Below are positions 1 through 8,663 of a stretch of DNA of 32,500 nt, one piece after another. Position numbers and translations under genes: made by a program. Position 1 is the first letter of the stretch; each line of letters opens with the position of its first letter. The DNA lies in contig CAJNDS010000668.1 of the NCBI GenBank assembly GCA_905221605.1, positions 1-32,500 on the forward strand, given 5' to 3'. The notes under the pieces were generated by a model. That model was not told the origin of the DNA and ran no database searches. It saw only the letters and a program-made list of their open reading frames with translations. The DNA is from Symbiodinium natans (Eukaryota > Sar > Dinophyceae > Suessiales > Symbiodiniaceae).

Positions 1-600
1 TTTTCTGATAGTAAATACCTACGATTCCTCCATAGAAAAAAATTGAAACATCGAGAAATTCAATAGCCGAAGAAAATATTCAATAGAATTCAATTCTATT
101 TCATAAGAATAGAAAATTTGAAGATTCATTTAGAATATCTTTCTTGATATAAATATATAATAAATTCATCATATATAGAAGAAAATATTAGATTAATAAG
201 AAATTGAATTATTCAGAAATCGAGACCAGAAAGAATATTAAATAATGAAGAAAATGAATCATCCATTTCATCAATCATTGATCATATTAATCAACATCTC
301 CATCTTATCCTGCAAATCATATTTATCATATCGACCCCATCATTCTCATCAAATTATAGAATCTTATAAATTTTACGTAGCATAATATTTTTCATTTTTG
401 AAAAATTGATATCTTTATGGCGTCATAAGCAATCGAATATCCCATATTGAAGAATACGAATTTTTGTTTAGAAGAATATATGACAAGAATAATTTATGGA
501 AAAGATATAAAGAATTCGAACAAGCAACACGACAATTTGCATTAATTGTGTGAATTACGTGAATTATGAATATTCATCCCGAAATGTAGGTAACTCGCCC
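1..600. other. AT-rich, gene-free block of unlike composition
   Basis: This stretch is strongly AT-rich, with many runs such as aaatatat, attaataag and gaagaaaat. The rest of the window is near balanced composition. No long reading frame is open in it. A perfect small hairpin, aatagaatt-c-aattctatt, lies at 82-100. The change to ordinary composition happens over about 550-650. It could be a transposon or organelle-derived insert, an AT-rich spacer, or an assembly join; nothing here decides between them. Confidence 0.6.
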
Positions 601-1715
601 GTGTAAATCCTCATTCTGATGCAAAGAAAAAGAACAGCTTCGAAGATATGAATATAAAATCAACATTTTTCCAAGAGACAAACGATACAGAATCGACCTT
701 TTGAGAGGGCAGAGTGGCATGACTTTGCTCGCTGGAGTTGCAATGCGAATTCCCTGCCAATGTTCCCATGCGTTGAGAGATTGAAAGAACGCTCATGATC
801 TTCGCAGCTGCGAATGATCCTTGACCCTACCACTCTGCTTCTTCTCCAAGTAGATCAGTGCTAAGTGGTGGGCGACTGCCTACTTTGGGAATGCTAGTGC
901 CCTTCGAGCCTCAATATGCCTCAACGTCAGCTGTACTGATCTTAACTTCTCAACCTTAGGACCTTACGGCCCCAGACTCGATCCGATCCCAAAACGTTGC
1001 TGCCTCTCAATGAGCCTTGCCCGGCGGTGCACGCGAGATCACAAGCCGCAACACGCTCAGGTACAGGTAAAGGAGGAAGAGGACCAGCAATGCACCTTTT
1101 GAACTCCAGCCATAGGCAGCTGCCATGCCGCTTCAAGATTCTCTTCATCAAGGTCCAAAAAAGCAGCACTAAACCTTAGACCCCAAAGAAACGAAACAAA
1201 CGCATTCAACAAGGCATATGCATCGGCCCATTAGATTTGGCGCAAGGAGATCAATGGGGACTGCGTCACTGAAAACCGAATGAGACTCTTAACGCAGAAG
1301 ATCCCCGGACCTGGCTTGGTATACCCTAAGCCCTGAACCTTTGGCCCATCGTCTGGGACCAAGGCTTCCGTTGAAATGTGCCTCGGTTACCTCTACATGG
1401 TTGTTTAAGACAAGAAACTCGGTAATGAACGTAAGAATACACGCAGTGTTTGAGCCAGAACTAGGAGGAGAAGAAGCAGAATTCCTATTTATGTCCCGAC
1501 ACTGACAAATTACACGGTGCCGGGTTCCCTGCTTTGCCAACTGCTACAAGTACCACTTGGTTACAAGCATGAGAACAGGGCAGCTAGGAATCAACAGTGC
1601 CTAAAGACCAGGGGCAAAAGTGCCACCAAGGTGCTGGTAATGCAAAGAAGGAGGCCGAGGGCATCAAACAGACGTACCGGGTTCGAGACACAAAGCACGC
1701 GGCCTCCATGGCTGA
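601..1715. other. Mostly unassigned spacer with one weak exon-like island
   Basis: No family is recognised. On the minus strand around 1166-1087 a short frame reads FSAAFLDLDEENLEAAW and runs into a canonical-looking donor (aaaag|gtgcat), so it could be a small exon. No partner exon was identified. The other frames in this stretch look like chance openings. Confidence 0.25.
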
Positions 1716-1806
1716 AGGGCTTCTTAACGTTAAAAAACCCTTTTAGGGTTTTCCCGAAAGCATCGCGAAGGGTTCTTCCGTGCGGAGCCCTCTGACCCAA
1801 CAACAC

Positions 1807-2147
1807 AAAGTGAAGTGCATAGAGTGAAGTGCATCGAGTGAAGTGCGTAGAGTGAAGTGCATAGAGTGAAGTGCATCGAGTCAAGCGCATAGAGTTAAGT
1901 GCATAGAGTGAAGTGCATAGAGTCAAGCGCATAGAGTCAAGTGCATAGAGTTAGGTACATAGAGTGAAGTGCATAGAGTCAAGTGCATAGAGTCAAGTGC
2001 ATAGAGTGAAAGCATAGAGTGAAGTGCATAGAGTTAAGTCATAGAGTGATTTGCATAGAGTCAAATGCATAGAGTTAAGTGCATAAAGTGAAGTGCACAG
2101 AGTTAAGTGCATAGAGTGAAGTGCAAGAGTGAAGTGCATAGAGTAGA
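1807..2147. repeat. 14-bp minisatellite (aagtgcatagagtg)
   Basis: More than twenty imperfect copies of aagtgcatagagtg stand head to tail. They vary mainly at gtg/gtc/gtt and tgcat/tgcgt, and a few copies have lost one base. A diverged relative (aagtgcatacagtt) appears again at about 3700-3850 near the other end of the cassette, in the same orientation. Confidence 0.9.
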
Positions 2148-2297
2148 ATTCACGAGGTTTTAGTACAATTTTAGTACAACGTAATGGATTTTACGAGATT
2201 TTTGTAGAATTTAGTAGACCTTCGTACCCAGTCCTACATTTCTTAATTAAAATTACTCTTTTGAAGGCGGCGGGGTGGGTTGATGCCGTCAATCGGG

Positions 2298-2668
2298 ATT
2301 GCAACCCTTTGCGGGTTTCGGCGTGGTCGCGGTGCTAAAACCATCGTTTTTTTTACGTTTCTTGATTTGCGCGGACAACCCTCTGCGGGTAATCGCCGGG
2401 TCGAGTTGCTAAAACCATCGTTTTTGGTACTTTTTTCCGTGGGCGCAGACAACCCTCTGCGGTTTCGGCGTTGGCGCGGTGCCAAAACCGTCGTGTTTTT
2501 GCGTTTTTTGACATACAAACGTAACCCCTCTGCGGGTTTCGGCGTTGGCGCGGTGCCAAAACCGTCGTGTTTTTGCGTTTCTTGACATGCAAACGTAACC
2601 CCTCTGCGGGTTTTCGCGTGGTCGCGGGACCGAAACCGTAGTGTTTTTGCGTTTTCTGTAGTACAGAG
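2298..2668. repeat. ~73-bp tandem repeat, about five copies
   Basis: Units start with aacccctctgcgggtttcgg and run through a ccaaaaccgtcgtgtttttg core. The copies begin near 2300, 2378, 2450, 2522 and 2596. The third and fourth are nearly identical and the first two are diverged. Reading frames here on both strands are repeat-driven and not treated as genes. Confidence 0.85.
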
Positions 2669-3150
2669 GTAGTACGCCGGGGACTTCAGTGGCTGGAAAG
2701 TCGACTTGTGTAGTACAAATGTAGTACGCCGCGGACGCCCGGAGCTTCCGTCGTGGCTGGAAAGTCGACTTTGTAGTACAGATGCAGTACGCCGGGGACA
2801 CCCGGAGCTTCCGTGGCTGGATTTCTAATGCAAATGTAGTACGCCGCGGATGCCCGGAGCTTCCGTGGCTGGAAAGTCGACTTTTGTAGTACAAACGTAG
2901 TACGCCGGGGACTTCCGTGGCTGGAAAGTCGACGTTTATAGTACAAATGTAGTTCGCAGCGGATGCTCGGAGCTTCCGTGGCTGGAAACTCGACCTTTTG
3001 TAGACGCAGTACGCCGGTGACGCCCGGAGCTTCCGTGGCTGGAAAGTCGACTTTTGTAGTACAAATGTAGTACAAACGTAGTACGCCGCCGACGCCCGGA
3101 GCTTCAGTGGCTAGAAAGTCGACCTTTTGTAGCACAGACGTAGTACGCCG
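2655..3150. repeat. ~60-bp tandem repeat, about eight to nine copies
   Basis: Each unit contains gtagtacgccg, a cccggagcttccgtggctgg core and gaaagtcgac followed by a tagtaca run. Unit length varies by internal loss of the acgcccggagc segment. The array begins directly at the end of the 73-bp family without a spacer. Confidence 0.85.
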
Positions 3151-3156
3151 CCAATA

Positions 3157-3610
3157 GCATGGAAGCGGAATGCTGCACGCTTGAAAACCTCGCAAATAGC
3201 ATGGAAGCGGAATTCCGCCTGCTTCAAAACCTCGCAAACAGCATGGAAGCGGAATTCCGCGTGCGCGAAAACCTCGCAAATTTCGCGGGGCTCGAATTCC
3301 GGGATGTCGAAACCCTCCGCAAACATCGTGGGACTCGAATTCTGGGATGTCGAAAAGCTCGCAAATATCATGGGACTCGAATTCCGGGATGTCGAAACCA
3401 TCGCAAATTTCGTGGGACTGGAATTCCTCGCAAACCTCGCAAATATCGTGGGACTCGAATTCCGGGGCCTCGAAACCGTCGCAAATATCGTGGGACTCGA
3501 CTTCCTCGAAAACCTCGCAAATATCGTGGGACTCGAATTCCTCGAAAACCTCGCAAATATCGTGGGGCTCGAATTCGTCCGGGGTTACGAAACCCTCGCA
3601 ATTTTGTTGG
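3157..3610. repeat. ~36-39-bp tandem repeat with an EcoRI-like site in most units
   Basis: Units read roughly cgcaaatatcgtgggactcg followed by aattcc and a variable ctcgaaaac segment. The gaattc core recurs in most copies. The first three units (3157-3290) carry agcatggaagcgg instead of atcgtgggactcg and form a subfamily. The period is a multiple of three, so several frames stay open across it on both strands. Confidence 0.85.
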
Positions 3611-3699
3611 GACTCGAATTGCGCAGGTGCGTGCCGCGACCAGCCACTGGAGCTCGGCGTTGTCTTCAATGCCGATGAAGTGTATACAGTTGACCACAA

Positions 3700-3850
3700 G
3701 TGCATGGCGTTCAAGTCAACACACTTGAATGCTATGCAGTTCCAGTGCGCAGTATACAAGTGCAGTATACAAGTGAATATGCAACCATATAAGTGCATAC
3801 ACTTCTGCAAGTGCATACAGTTCGACTGCAAAGAGTCAAGTGCATGGAGT
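3700..3850. repeat. Diverged 14-bp minisatellite at the right side of the cassette
   Basis: Irregular copies of aagtgcatacagtt and aagtgcatggagtc, clearly related to the array at 1807-2147. The same family therefore stands near both ends of the inverted-repeat element. Confidence 0.7.
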
Positions 3851-3920
3851 CAACGCACGGCAAATCGATGCTTTCGGGCCATCCCTCTTCTAGTAGGGTC
3901 TTTTAACGTTAAAAAACCCT

Positions 3921-4927
3921 AAGTGTGAGTACTGACTCAAACAAACAAGCAAACCGACACGAGATTACCATCCCATGGCCTCCCATGCCCACGACATGCG
4001 CATCACAAACCTTGCGGGTACAGGGTGACGCTCCAACTTTAAGTTGCTGCTCCGGCTCCAGATTGCTGCGCCAGGTTGTGGGTAGTGGGCCTGCTCATAT
4101 CTACTCATCCTCATCTTCTAATCCTTCGAAATGTCCCCTGTGAAAATATGACTGTTCCTGCTCAGCTTGCACTATCATAGCTCCCAGGTCCTACAAACCA
4201 ACTCCAGCACCCTAGCCTTAGGGATTGAAGCAGAGTCCTGCCACTGCCCGACCCCACGCACCACTTCTGCTTGAACACGGTTCCGAACCATTAGTCTTCC
4301 CTGAAGTGTCCTCAGCACGCTTAAGCAAATCTGGCCCGTCTTCAAGCCCAGAAAAGTCCATGGCTAGCGCACAACGTCCAAGTCATCGCCAGGCTGCTGT
4401 GACCTTTAAGCAACCAAGGTTTAGTCTGGGCTTCTTGGCTTCTACCGATGCTTCGAGAAACATACTGTACCGGAAACTCGCCACGGCTTACTTGATGGAA
4501 GGAGGATAACAAGCCTATTCGCATAGCACATTGGACCTGGCGTTGTGTGGTTGTTTAGACTCAGGCGGATGTGGGAACATGCAGGCTACGCGGAGCGGCA
4601 AGCAAAAGAAGTTCGGCAGGTCTGCATGTATACCGCCAATCTGCAGGCACGTAACTCCCTGGGAATCTTCCGGGACCAGGCGATGCGGATCCCCAGTGTA
4701 GCGCTTCGGGCCAGTCAGTTGTATGCTGTCAGCCTGCGCAATGCTCTTTCCATTCCTGAGAGTGCAACATGAGCAAAGGAACAGAGCCCAACGATCCCAA
4801 AAGCCTGAATACAGCCTCAACCACCCCTCAACACTCTTAGCACAAACCCTGAAGCTCTGGTTCTTCTGGACTGGGAATGGCCAAGGATCCAATCCCGCTG
4901 CTGCGAGCACCTAAGAATCGCAATGTT
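3921..4927. other. Unassigned stretch between the satellite cassette and the GT92 region
   Basis: Several 60-130-codon frames overlap on both strands (for example 4225-4509 plus and 4515-4910 minus), but none shows a recognisable motif. Since the glycosyltransferase islands run on the minus strand just to the right, 3' exons of that gene could lie here. I could not identify them. Confidence 0.3.
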
Positions 4928-4974
4928 CAGGGTCTCGGAATCTCGGGTTCGGGGTTTAGGGTCGGGGTTCTAAG
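4928..4974 (+). repeat. Degenerate telomere-type patch
   Basis: A short run of gggttcggggtttagggtcggggttc, related to TTTAGGG repeats with many substitutions. It is probably an old interstitial telomere-type sequence. Confidence 0.5.
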
Positions 4975-5269
4975 GAGTGGCGAACAAGCATACACTGTGG
5001 GATCTGCACATCATGGTTCTGGGATGCCCAGCCTTGTGTACGCTTCAATCTGTCGCATCGGAGGCTTTGCTATCCAGCCTCACGGGCCCAGGCAGGGTTG
5101 GGTGGGCGCACAAAACTTATTATCCCCCAGCAACAGCCAAGCTCCCTTCCCGCGGAGCCTGCAGAGCCGTGGTTCAGCTGCCAGACGAAGAACATCTGCA
5201 CCCCGTCTGGCTGTGTCTCCTCAGACATATCGCAAGCATGATGCCAGCCTGGTTGCACCGATGCCTTGA

Positions 5270-5392
5270 TGGCATTCAACCCAAGATAATGATCTGGCAA
5301 GGCTCCGGCCACAGTACGTCCCTCAATGAAGATCTGCGACGTGGAAACATGAACTCATCCAGGTCCAGCTGTGCGATCCAGAAGGATGACTT
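5270..5392 (-). CDS. GT92 (DUF23) glycosyltransferase, exon with the DxD motif
   Basis: Read on the minus strand, this island encodes KSSFWIAQLDLDEFMFPRR followed by RSSLRDVLW. The D-L-D-E-F core preceded by a W-x-A-x-x-D strand is the metal/nucleotide-sugar binding signature of family-92 glycosyltransferases, which transfer galactose or similar sugars in the secretory pathway. A 3' splice site (ccgcaggcag) sits right at the start; the second AG gives phase 0. A telomere-type CCCTAAA run (coding-strand sense) lies about 20 bases upstream. The frame ends at a stop near 5275, so a donor must lie before it; the exact 3' edge is not resolved. It follows the island at 6050-6384 in the correct order. 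Confidence 0.6.
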
Positions 5393-5415
5393 CTGCCTGC
5401 GGGTAGGAGGTGCTA

Positions 5416-5496
5416 CAGGGTTTAGGGTTTAGGGTTTAGGGTTCAGGGTTCAGGGTTCAGGGTTCAGGGTTCAGGGTTTAGGTTTAGGGTTTAGGG
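5416..5496 (+). repeat. Interstitial telomere-type array (TTTAGGG with TTCAGGG variants)
   Basis: About eleven units of gggttta or gggttca stand in tandem. The array lies in the predicted intron between the 6050-6384 and 5270-5392 islands of the minus-strand GT92 gene, just upstream of the downstream exon in gene orientation. Confidence 0.9.
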
Positions 5497-6049
5497 ATGC
5501 TCGGAAGAACCAGATGGAGCCCCGGACTGGGAGTAGTCACTATAGCATCCATGACCCGGCAGGTTCCCGCAGCCTGGCAATGCCTTGGACAGAAGTATGG
5601 GTCAGGACTCAGAGGATCTGTCCCAGCACATGCGGCAAGTACACATGGTACACATCCCCAGCTTTCTTGTTCCAAGCCAGAGCGGCTTGTCACTGCGAAC
5701 ATCCGAAAGTCCCGTTGCTGCGGCCCATTTCCGGGCACGAGCTCGTCAGTTGGGATGCAGCTGCCGCTGGCCGTCGGGCGGCAAGGCCATAGATCCTCCG
5801 CCCAAGCTATGGGCGTCATCTGCCAGGCTTAAGGCCAAGTTTGATGATTGCCTTGCAGGCTTCAGCTTACTGTTAGTTAGTCGTGGATAGATGAAAAAGG
5901 AAAAACAAGCATTCTACGAATGATCCATTCCTTCCTTCCCTACTTAACAATCGTAAGTCAAACCCATTCAAACCACGTGCCTGCACTTAGCTGATGGTTT
6001 CAGCACACTATGGCGGGCGCACCACTGCTTGCCGGCTGGACACCACAAT

Positions 6050-6384
6050 GCCCCGTGCAGTGTAGGGCTCCAGCATCTGCCGAGTGGAAGTGAGATTCTT
6101 GGCATCATAGATGACGAAGTGGTCCATCCCTGCGGCTGAGTGAAAGTCGATCCACTCAAGCCTAGGCTGGACAATTTGGTTCAAGCGATGCATGCGATTT
6201 GCGGACATGTCATAGACCTTGAAGTATTCACGCCACTCAACGTGACTGTGACGCACGTACAGCGCGTGATCTTGACACTCCCTTTCTTCAACGGAACAAG
6301 TTCTGTCCGAAACACTTTCTTGACATTGTTCTCTGAATTCTCTGAAAACTTCGTTGCTGAGTCTTCGCAACCGGATACCTTTGA
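6050..6384 (-). CDS. GT92 (DUF23) glycosyltransferase, exon with the family core
   Basis: The minus-strand frame contains LEWIDFHSAAGMDHFVIYD, then RQMLEPYTARGIVV. This matches the start of the GT92 catalytic domain, which typically reads EW-x-x-(Y/F)H-x-x-x-G-(V/M)-x-HF-x-(I/L)YD followed by L-x-PY-x-x-x-G-x-V. The frame is open from just after a possible acceptor (caaag, near 6386) to a stop at 6008. A likely donor lies at gtgtcc directly after GIV, near 6050. GT92 proteins usually have some 25-40 residues between this block and DxDEF, so another small exon probably lies between 6050 and 5392. I could not identify it. Confidence 0.7.
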
Positions 6385-6564
6385 GTTACTTTTGAGTTGC
6401 CAGGAAACCGAACACTACCGCTCCGAACCAAATCTAAAGGTGCATCTGTATTGTAATCCACTCAAGCCCCGCCTAGCGCAATGCCTGCGAAAAGAAATCC
6501 ACAGACTTGGACTCCGCCATATGCGAACACGAAGTCGATCCCAACATGGCAGCGATAGGTGCTT

Positions 6565-6630
6565 CTAAACCCTAAACCCTAAACCCTAAACCCTCAACCC
6601 TAAACCCTCAACCTAAACCCTAAAACCTAC
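6565..6630 (-). repeat. Interstitial telomere-type array (CCCTAAA on the plus strand)
   Basis: Eight to nine units of ccctaaa with ccctcaa variants. It falls in intron space of the GT92 gene. In gene orientation it reads TTTAGGG, opposite to the array at 5416-5496. Confidence 0.9.
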
Positions 6631-6708
6631 TTCAAGCCATCTCAAGCCCCCGGATGCTCTGAATGCTTTGAGCAGCAGATATTCATCCTCAGAGGTCGCC
6701 AGATTCAC

Positions 6709-6873
6709 CTGAGGGTGCCATTGCCTTTCGGGAACCAAAAAAGGTGAGGGGGCATCGAGGTTTCTGCTGTTCTGAAATGTCTCTTCGCCTCGAGAACGGC
6801 TGTGATGAAGTGGCTCCTGCCTTGATACTCGAAGGTGTGAAAACGGCGCTGCCTCTCGGGCCATGTCATGCTC
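6709..6873 (-). CDS. Probable upstream exon of the GT92 gene
   Basis: This minus-strand island reads MTWPERQRRFHTFEYQGR, then SHFITAVLEAKRHFR, and ends at a canonical donor (ctcag|gtgaat). A good acceptor (cgatgcag) precedes it. It lies upstream of the GT92 core in the right orientation, and its F-I-T-A-V-x-E-A-K-R stretch could be the N-terminal region before the catalytic domain. The phase at its donor does not fit the nearest acceptor of the 6050-6384 island, so an extra exon or another splice site is needed. Membership in this gene is inference. Confidence 0.4.
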
Positions 6874-6920
6874 CTGCATCGAGCTGGCTCGAGTTTAGAG
6901 TGGTTGCAGGGGTGGAAGAA

Positions 6921-7098
6921 CCCTAAACCCTGAACCCCTAAAACTTCTGCGCAAAAGCAGTCCGGAAGGCATCCATGACAGGCAGGAAGCGCATCTGGCG
7001 ACCGGGAGTCTGGCAAGAACTCATGTGCTCCCGCTCCTGCAATGAGGTCTGCCCCTTGTTGTTGAGGGTCTACCCTCAAGCCCTAAACCCTAAACCTG
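6921..7098 (-). repeat. Two short CCCTAAA patches
   Basis: Telomere-type units stand at 6921-6944 and 7072-7098 (ccctaaaccctaaacc). Between them a minus-strand frame reads CQTPGRQMRFLPVMDAFRTA and ends at a stop close to the first patch. It could be a 3' exon fragment, with little support. Confidence 0.7.
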
Positions 7099-7205
7099 AA
7101 GGCCCACCTACAATGTGTCCAAAAAGAACTCTGGACCTTCCGTGCGCTTAAACAAACGCCCATCAAGCCTCCCTCTTCACAAATTCTGCTGTCAACTGGC
7201 TGTCC

Positions 7206-7415
7206 TTAGCTTTCAGGCACAGCTCTAGCTAGGAACCATGGCTGTATCCCCACGAATTTCTGCATGTCACCCATGGCCAGCTTTGGGAATGCTTTGTATG
7301 TTTCATGAAAATTTCTGGTCATCAGTCGGAACCCAAGGTACGCAAGCACGACCTTAAGAAACCCAATGCCTCTTCTATATAAGGGAGCGTCCCTTTCTTC
7401 CATTGCCATCCCCAC
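7206..7415 (-). CDS. Short unassigned frame, possible 5' exon
   Basis: A 69-codon minus-strand frame includes GIGFLKVVLAYLGFRLMTRN and FPKLAMGDMQKFVGIQPW. The composition looks coding-like and the hydrophobic stretch could be a membrane or signal segment, as expected at the N-terminus of a type II glycosyltransferase upstream of the GT92 exons. This link rests on position and hydrophobicity only. Confidence 0.25.
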   Translation of the reverse strand: MGMAMEERDAPLYRRGIGFLKVVLAYLGFRLMTRNFHETYKAFPKLAMGDMQKFVGIQPWFLARAVPES

Positions 7416-7470
7416 TCTGAAGATGAATACTTCTCCTGTTCCGAGAAACTGCTGCCGTCACACCCCACAG

Positions 7471-7573
7471 AGACTCCAATACCCCTTAACTGTAAGGAAA
7501 ATTACCTAAAACATTTAAGAGGGTTCCGTATATTCTTTAAAGAGCTTTCCTTAACTAAGGGGTATTGGAGTCC
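7471..7573. mobile_element. ~100-bp fold-back (MITE-like) element
   Basis: The left arm gactccaatacccctta (7472-7488) is exactly complementary to the right arm at 7556-7572, and pairing continues imperfectly into aaggaaa/tttcctt. The interior is AT-rich and non-coding. Length, perfect terminal arms and lack of coding sequence fit a miniature inverted-repeat element. Confidence 0.75.
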
Positions 7574-7714
7574 CTGGGGCCTTGCTACGACTCTTGCAGC
7601 CGGGCTGCGTCAAACCCATCTGCATGCAGCCTCCAGGCTCTGCGCTGGAGGAACTCCTGGCTTTGTGAAACCAGGAGCTTCAACCTCCAATAGCAATAAC
7701 ACACGAAAAAAGGA

Positions 7715-7935
7715 CTTCAAGCCGAAAGCCTAAAGCCTAAAACCTAAAGCTTAAAGCCTAAAGCCTAAAGCCTAAAGCCTAAAGCCTAAAGCCTAAAGCC
7801 TAAAGCCTAAACCCCAAGCCCTAAACCCTGGACCCTAAACCCTGTTAAAGGTTTAGGGTTTAGGATTTCACCCTAAACTCCAAACTCTTATAAACCGAAA
7901 TATAAAATCCCTAACCCCAAACCCTAAGCCCTCTT
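7715..7935. repeat. Degenerate telomere-type array with GCCTAAA units and a strand switch
   Basis: From about 7730 to 7810 the unit is gcctaaa repeated in near-perfect register, a one-base variant of ccctaaa. It passes into ccctaaaccc and then switches strand at ctgttaaagg to read ggtttagggtttagg (7845-7865). Scattered ccctaaac units follow to about 7935. The expanded GCCTAAA block shows local amplification of a variant unit. Confidence 0.85.
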
Positions 7936-8029
7936 AACCCCCAAATTTGAGTACTTGATATAAGATCTACAACTCCAACATCCTAAACTTGTGAAATCCT
8001 TTCAATCGATGTATTGCATGCCTTACATA

Positions 8030-8124
8030 CCTCTGTCGCGCAGTGAGCCCCCGGGGCTTCGGACTTATTGCAAGATCTGCTACAAGCTGGCCCGAGCAAC
8101 GGGTTCGAGTCCCGCTTGCGGCGT
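8030..8124 (+). ncRNA. tRNA-like Pol III unit (possible SINE head or tRNA pseudogene)
   Basis: gtcgcgcagtgag at 8036-8048 resembles a tRNA A box, and gggttcgagtccc at 8100-8112 is a good B box with a T-arm (cggg/cccg around ttcgagt). A run of T (gcgtttttttt, 8122-8131) follows and could end Pol III transcription. The two ends do not pair as an acceptor stem and the boxes are about 64 bases apart, so this is not a functional tRNA. A tRNA-derived SINE or pseudogene is more likely. Seen: the boxes and T-run. Inferred: the class. Confidence 0.35.
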
Positions 8125-8635
8125 TTTTTTTACATACGGAAAGCCAGATCTGCTTTCACAGCTCCTCGTTGCAAGTAAAACAAACTTCTGTCAGTCTTTC
8201 CCCAAAATTAGAACAGAAGGTAGCAAGGCGGCAAATTTGTGAACTTGTTGAACCGGAACTTTCTCGAACTTTGGAGAAATCGATAAAACACTGGAAAAGA
8301 AGCCAAGACCATTTTGTTTAGATTTAGTAGCAGATTTATACACAGCAACATTTGTTTGTTTTTTTCAGTTCAAATTGTCTTTGCCCGTCTGAACAGAATT
8401 GAATTTTTCTCTTCCTTTTGTTCAATGTTCTTTGTTTTTTTGTCGGAATAAATTTCTCGTTAAAATTTTGAAAGAAAGAGTTCCAAGAAACCGCCTGAAC
8501 TGAAACACAGATCGTTCAGCAAATGTTTTAGTGAGTACTGTCAGCCCGGTAAGCCGATTAACCAGAAAGACAATGAAAAATCGCAGTTGGAACCTAAAGA
8601 TGTCCATGAAAATGTGCATGTTGTGGTTTCGTTGT

Positions 8636-8660
8636 GGATGTGTGTGTGTGTGTGTGAGCA
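8636..8660. repeat. GT dinucleotide microsatellite
   Basis: About ten uninterrupted tg units (gatgtgtgtgtgtgtgtgag). Confidence 0.9.
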
Positions 8661-8663
8661 TTT

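Larger units (their letters stand above)
1716..3920. mobile_element. Terminal-inverted-repeat element packed with satellite repeats
   Basis: Both ends carry a 26-bp near-palindrome centred on ttaacgttaa (1716-1741 and 3895-3920). Just inside each is the 13-mer cccgaaagcatcg, direct at 1753-1765 and as its reverse complement at 3866-3878. Further in is ccgtgcg (1778-1784) and its complement (3854-3860). The two ends are therefore inverted copies of each other. Between them lie five tandem arrays: a 14-bp family, a 73-bp family, a ~60-bp family, a ~36-bp family, and a diverged 14-bp family again. No transposase frame is visible, so a non-autonomous or fold-back-type element is the best reading. 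I see no convincing target-site duplication. Confidence 0.6.

Noticed and set aside
1676-1690. Possible tRNA B box (gggttcgagac)
   Set aside because: There is no matching T-stem, no A box at a suitable distance and no T-run terminator.
2686-3831. A 381-codon minus-strand frame with repeated SHDICEVFEE-type peptides
   Set aside because: It runs through three satellite families whose periods keep frames open; several other frames are open over the same bases on both strands. Treated as repeat-driven.
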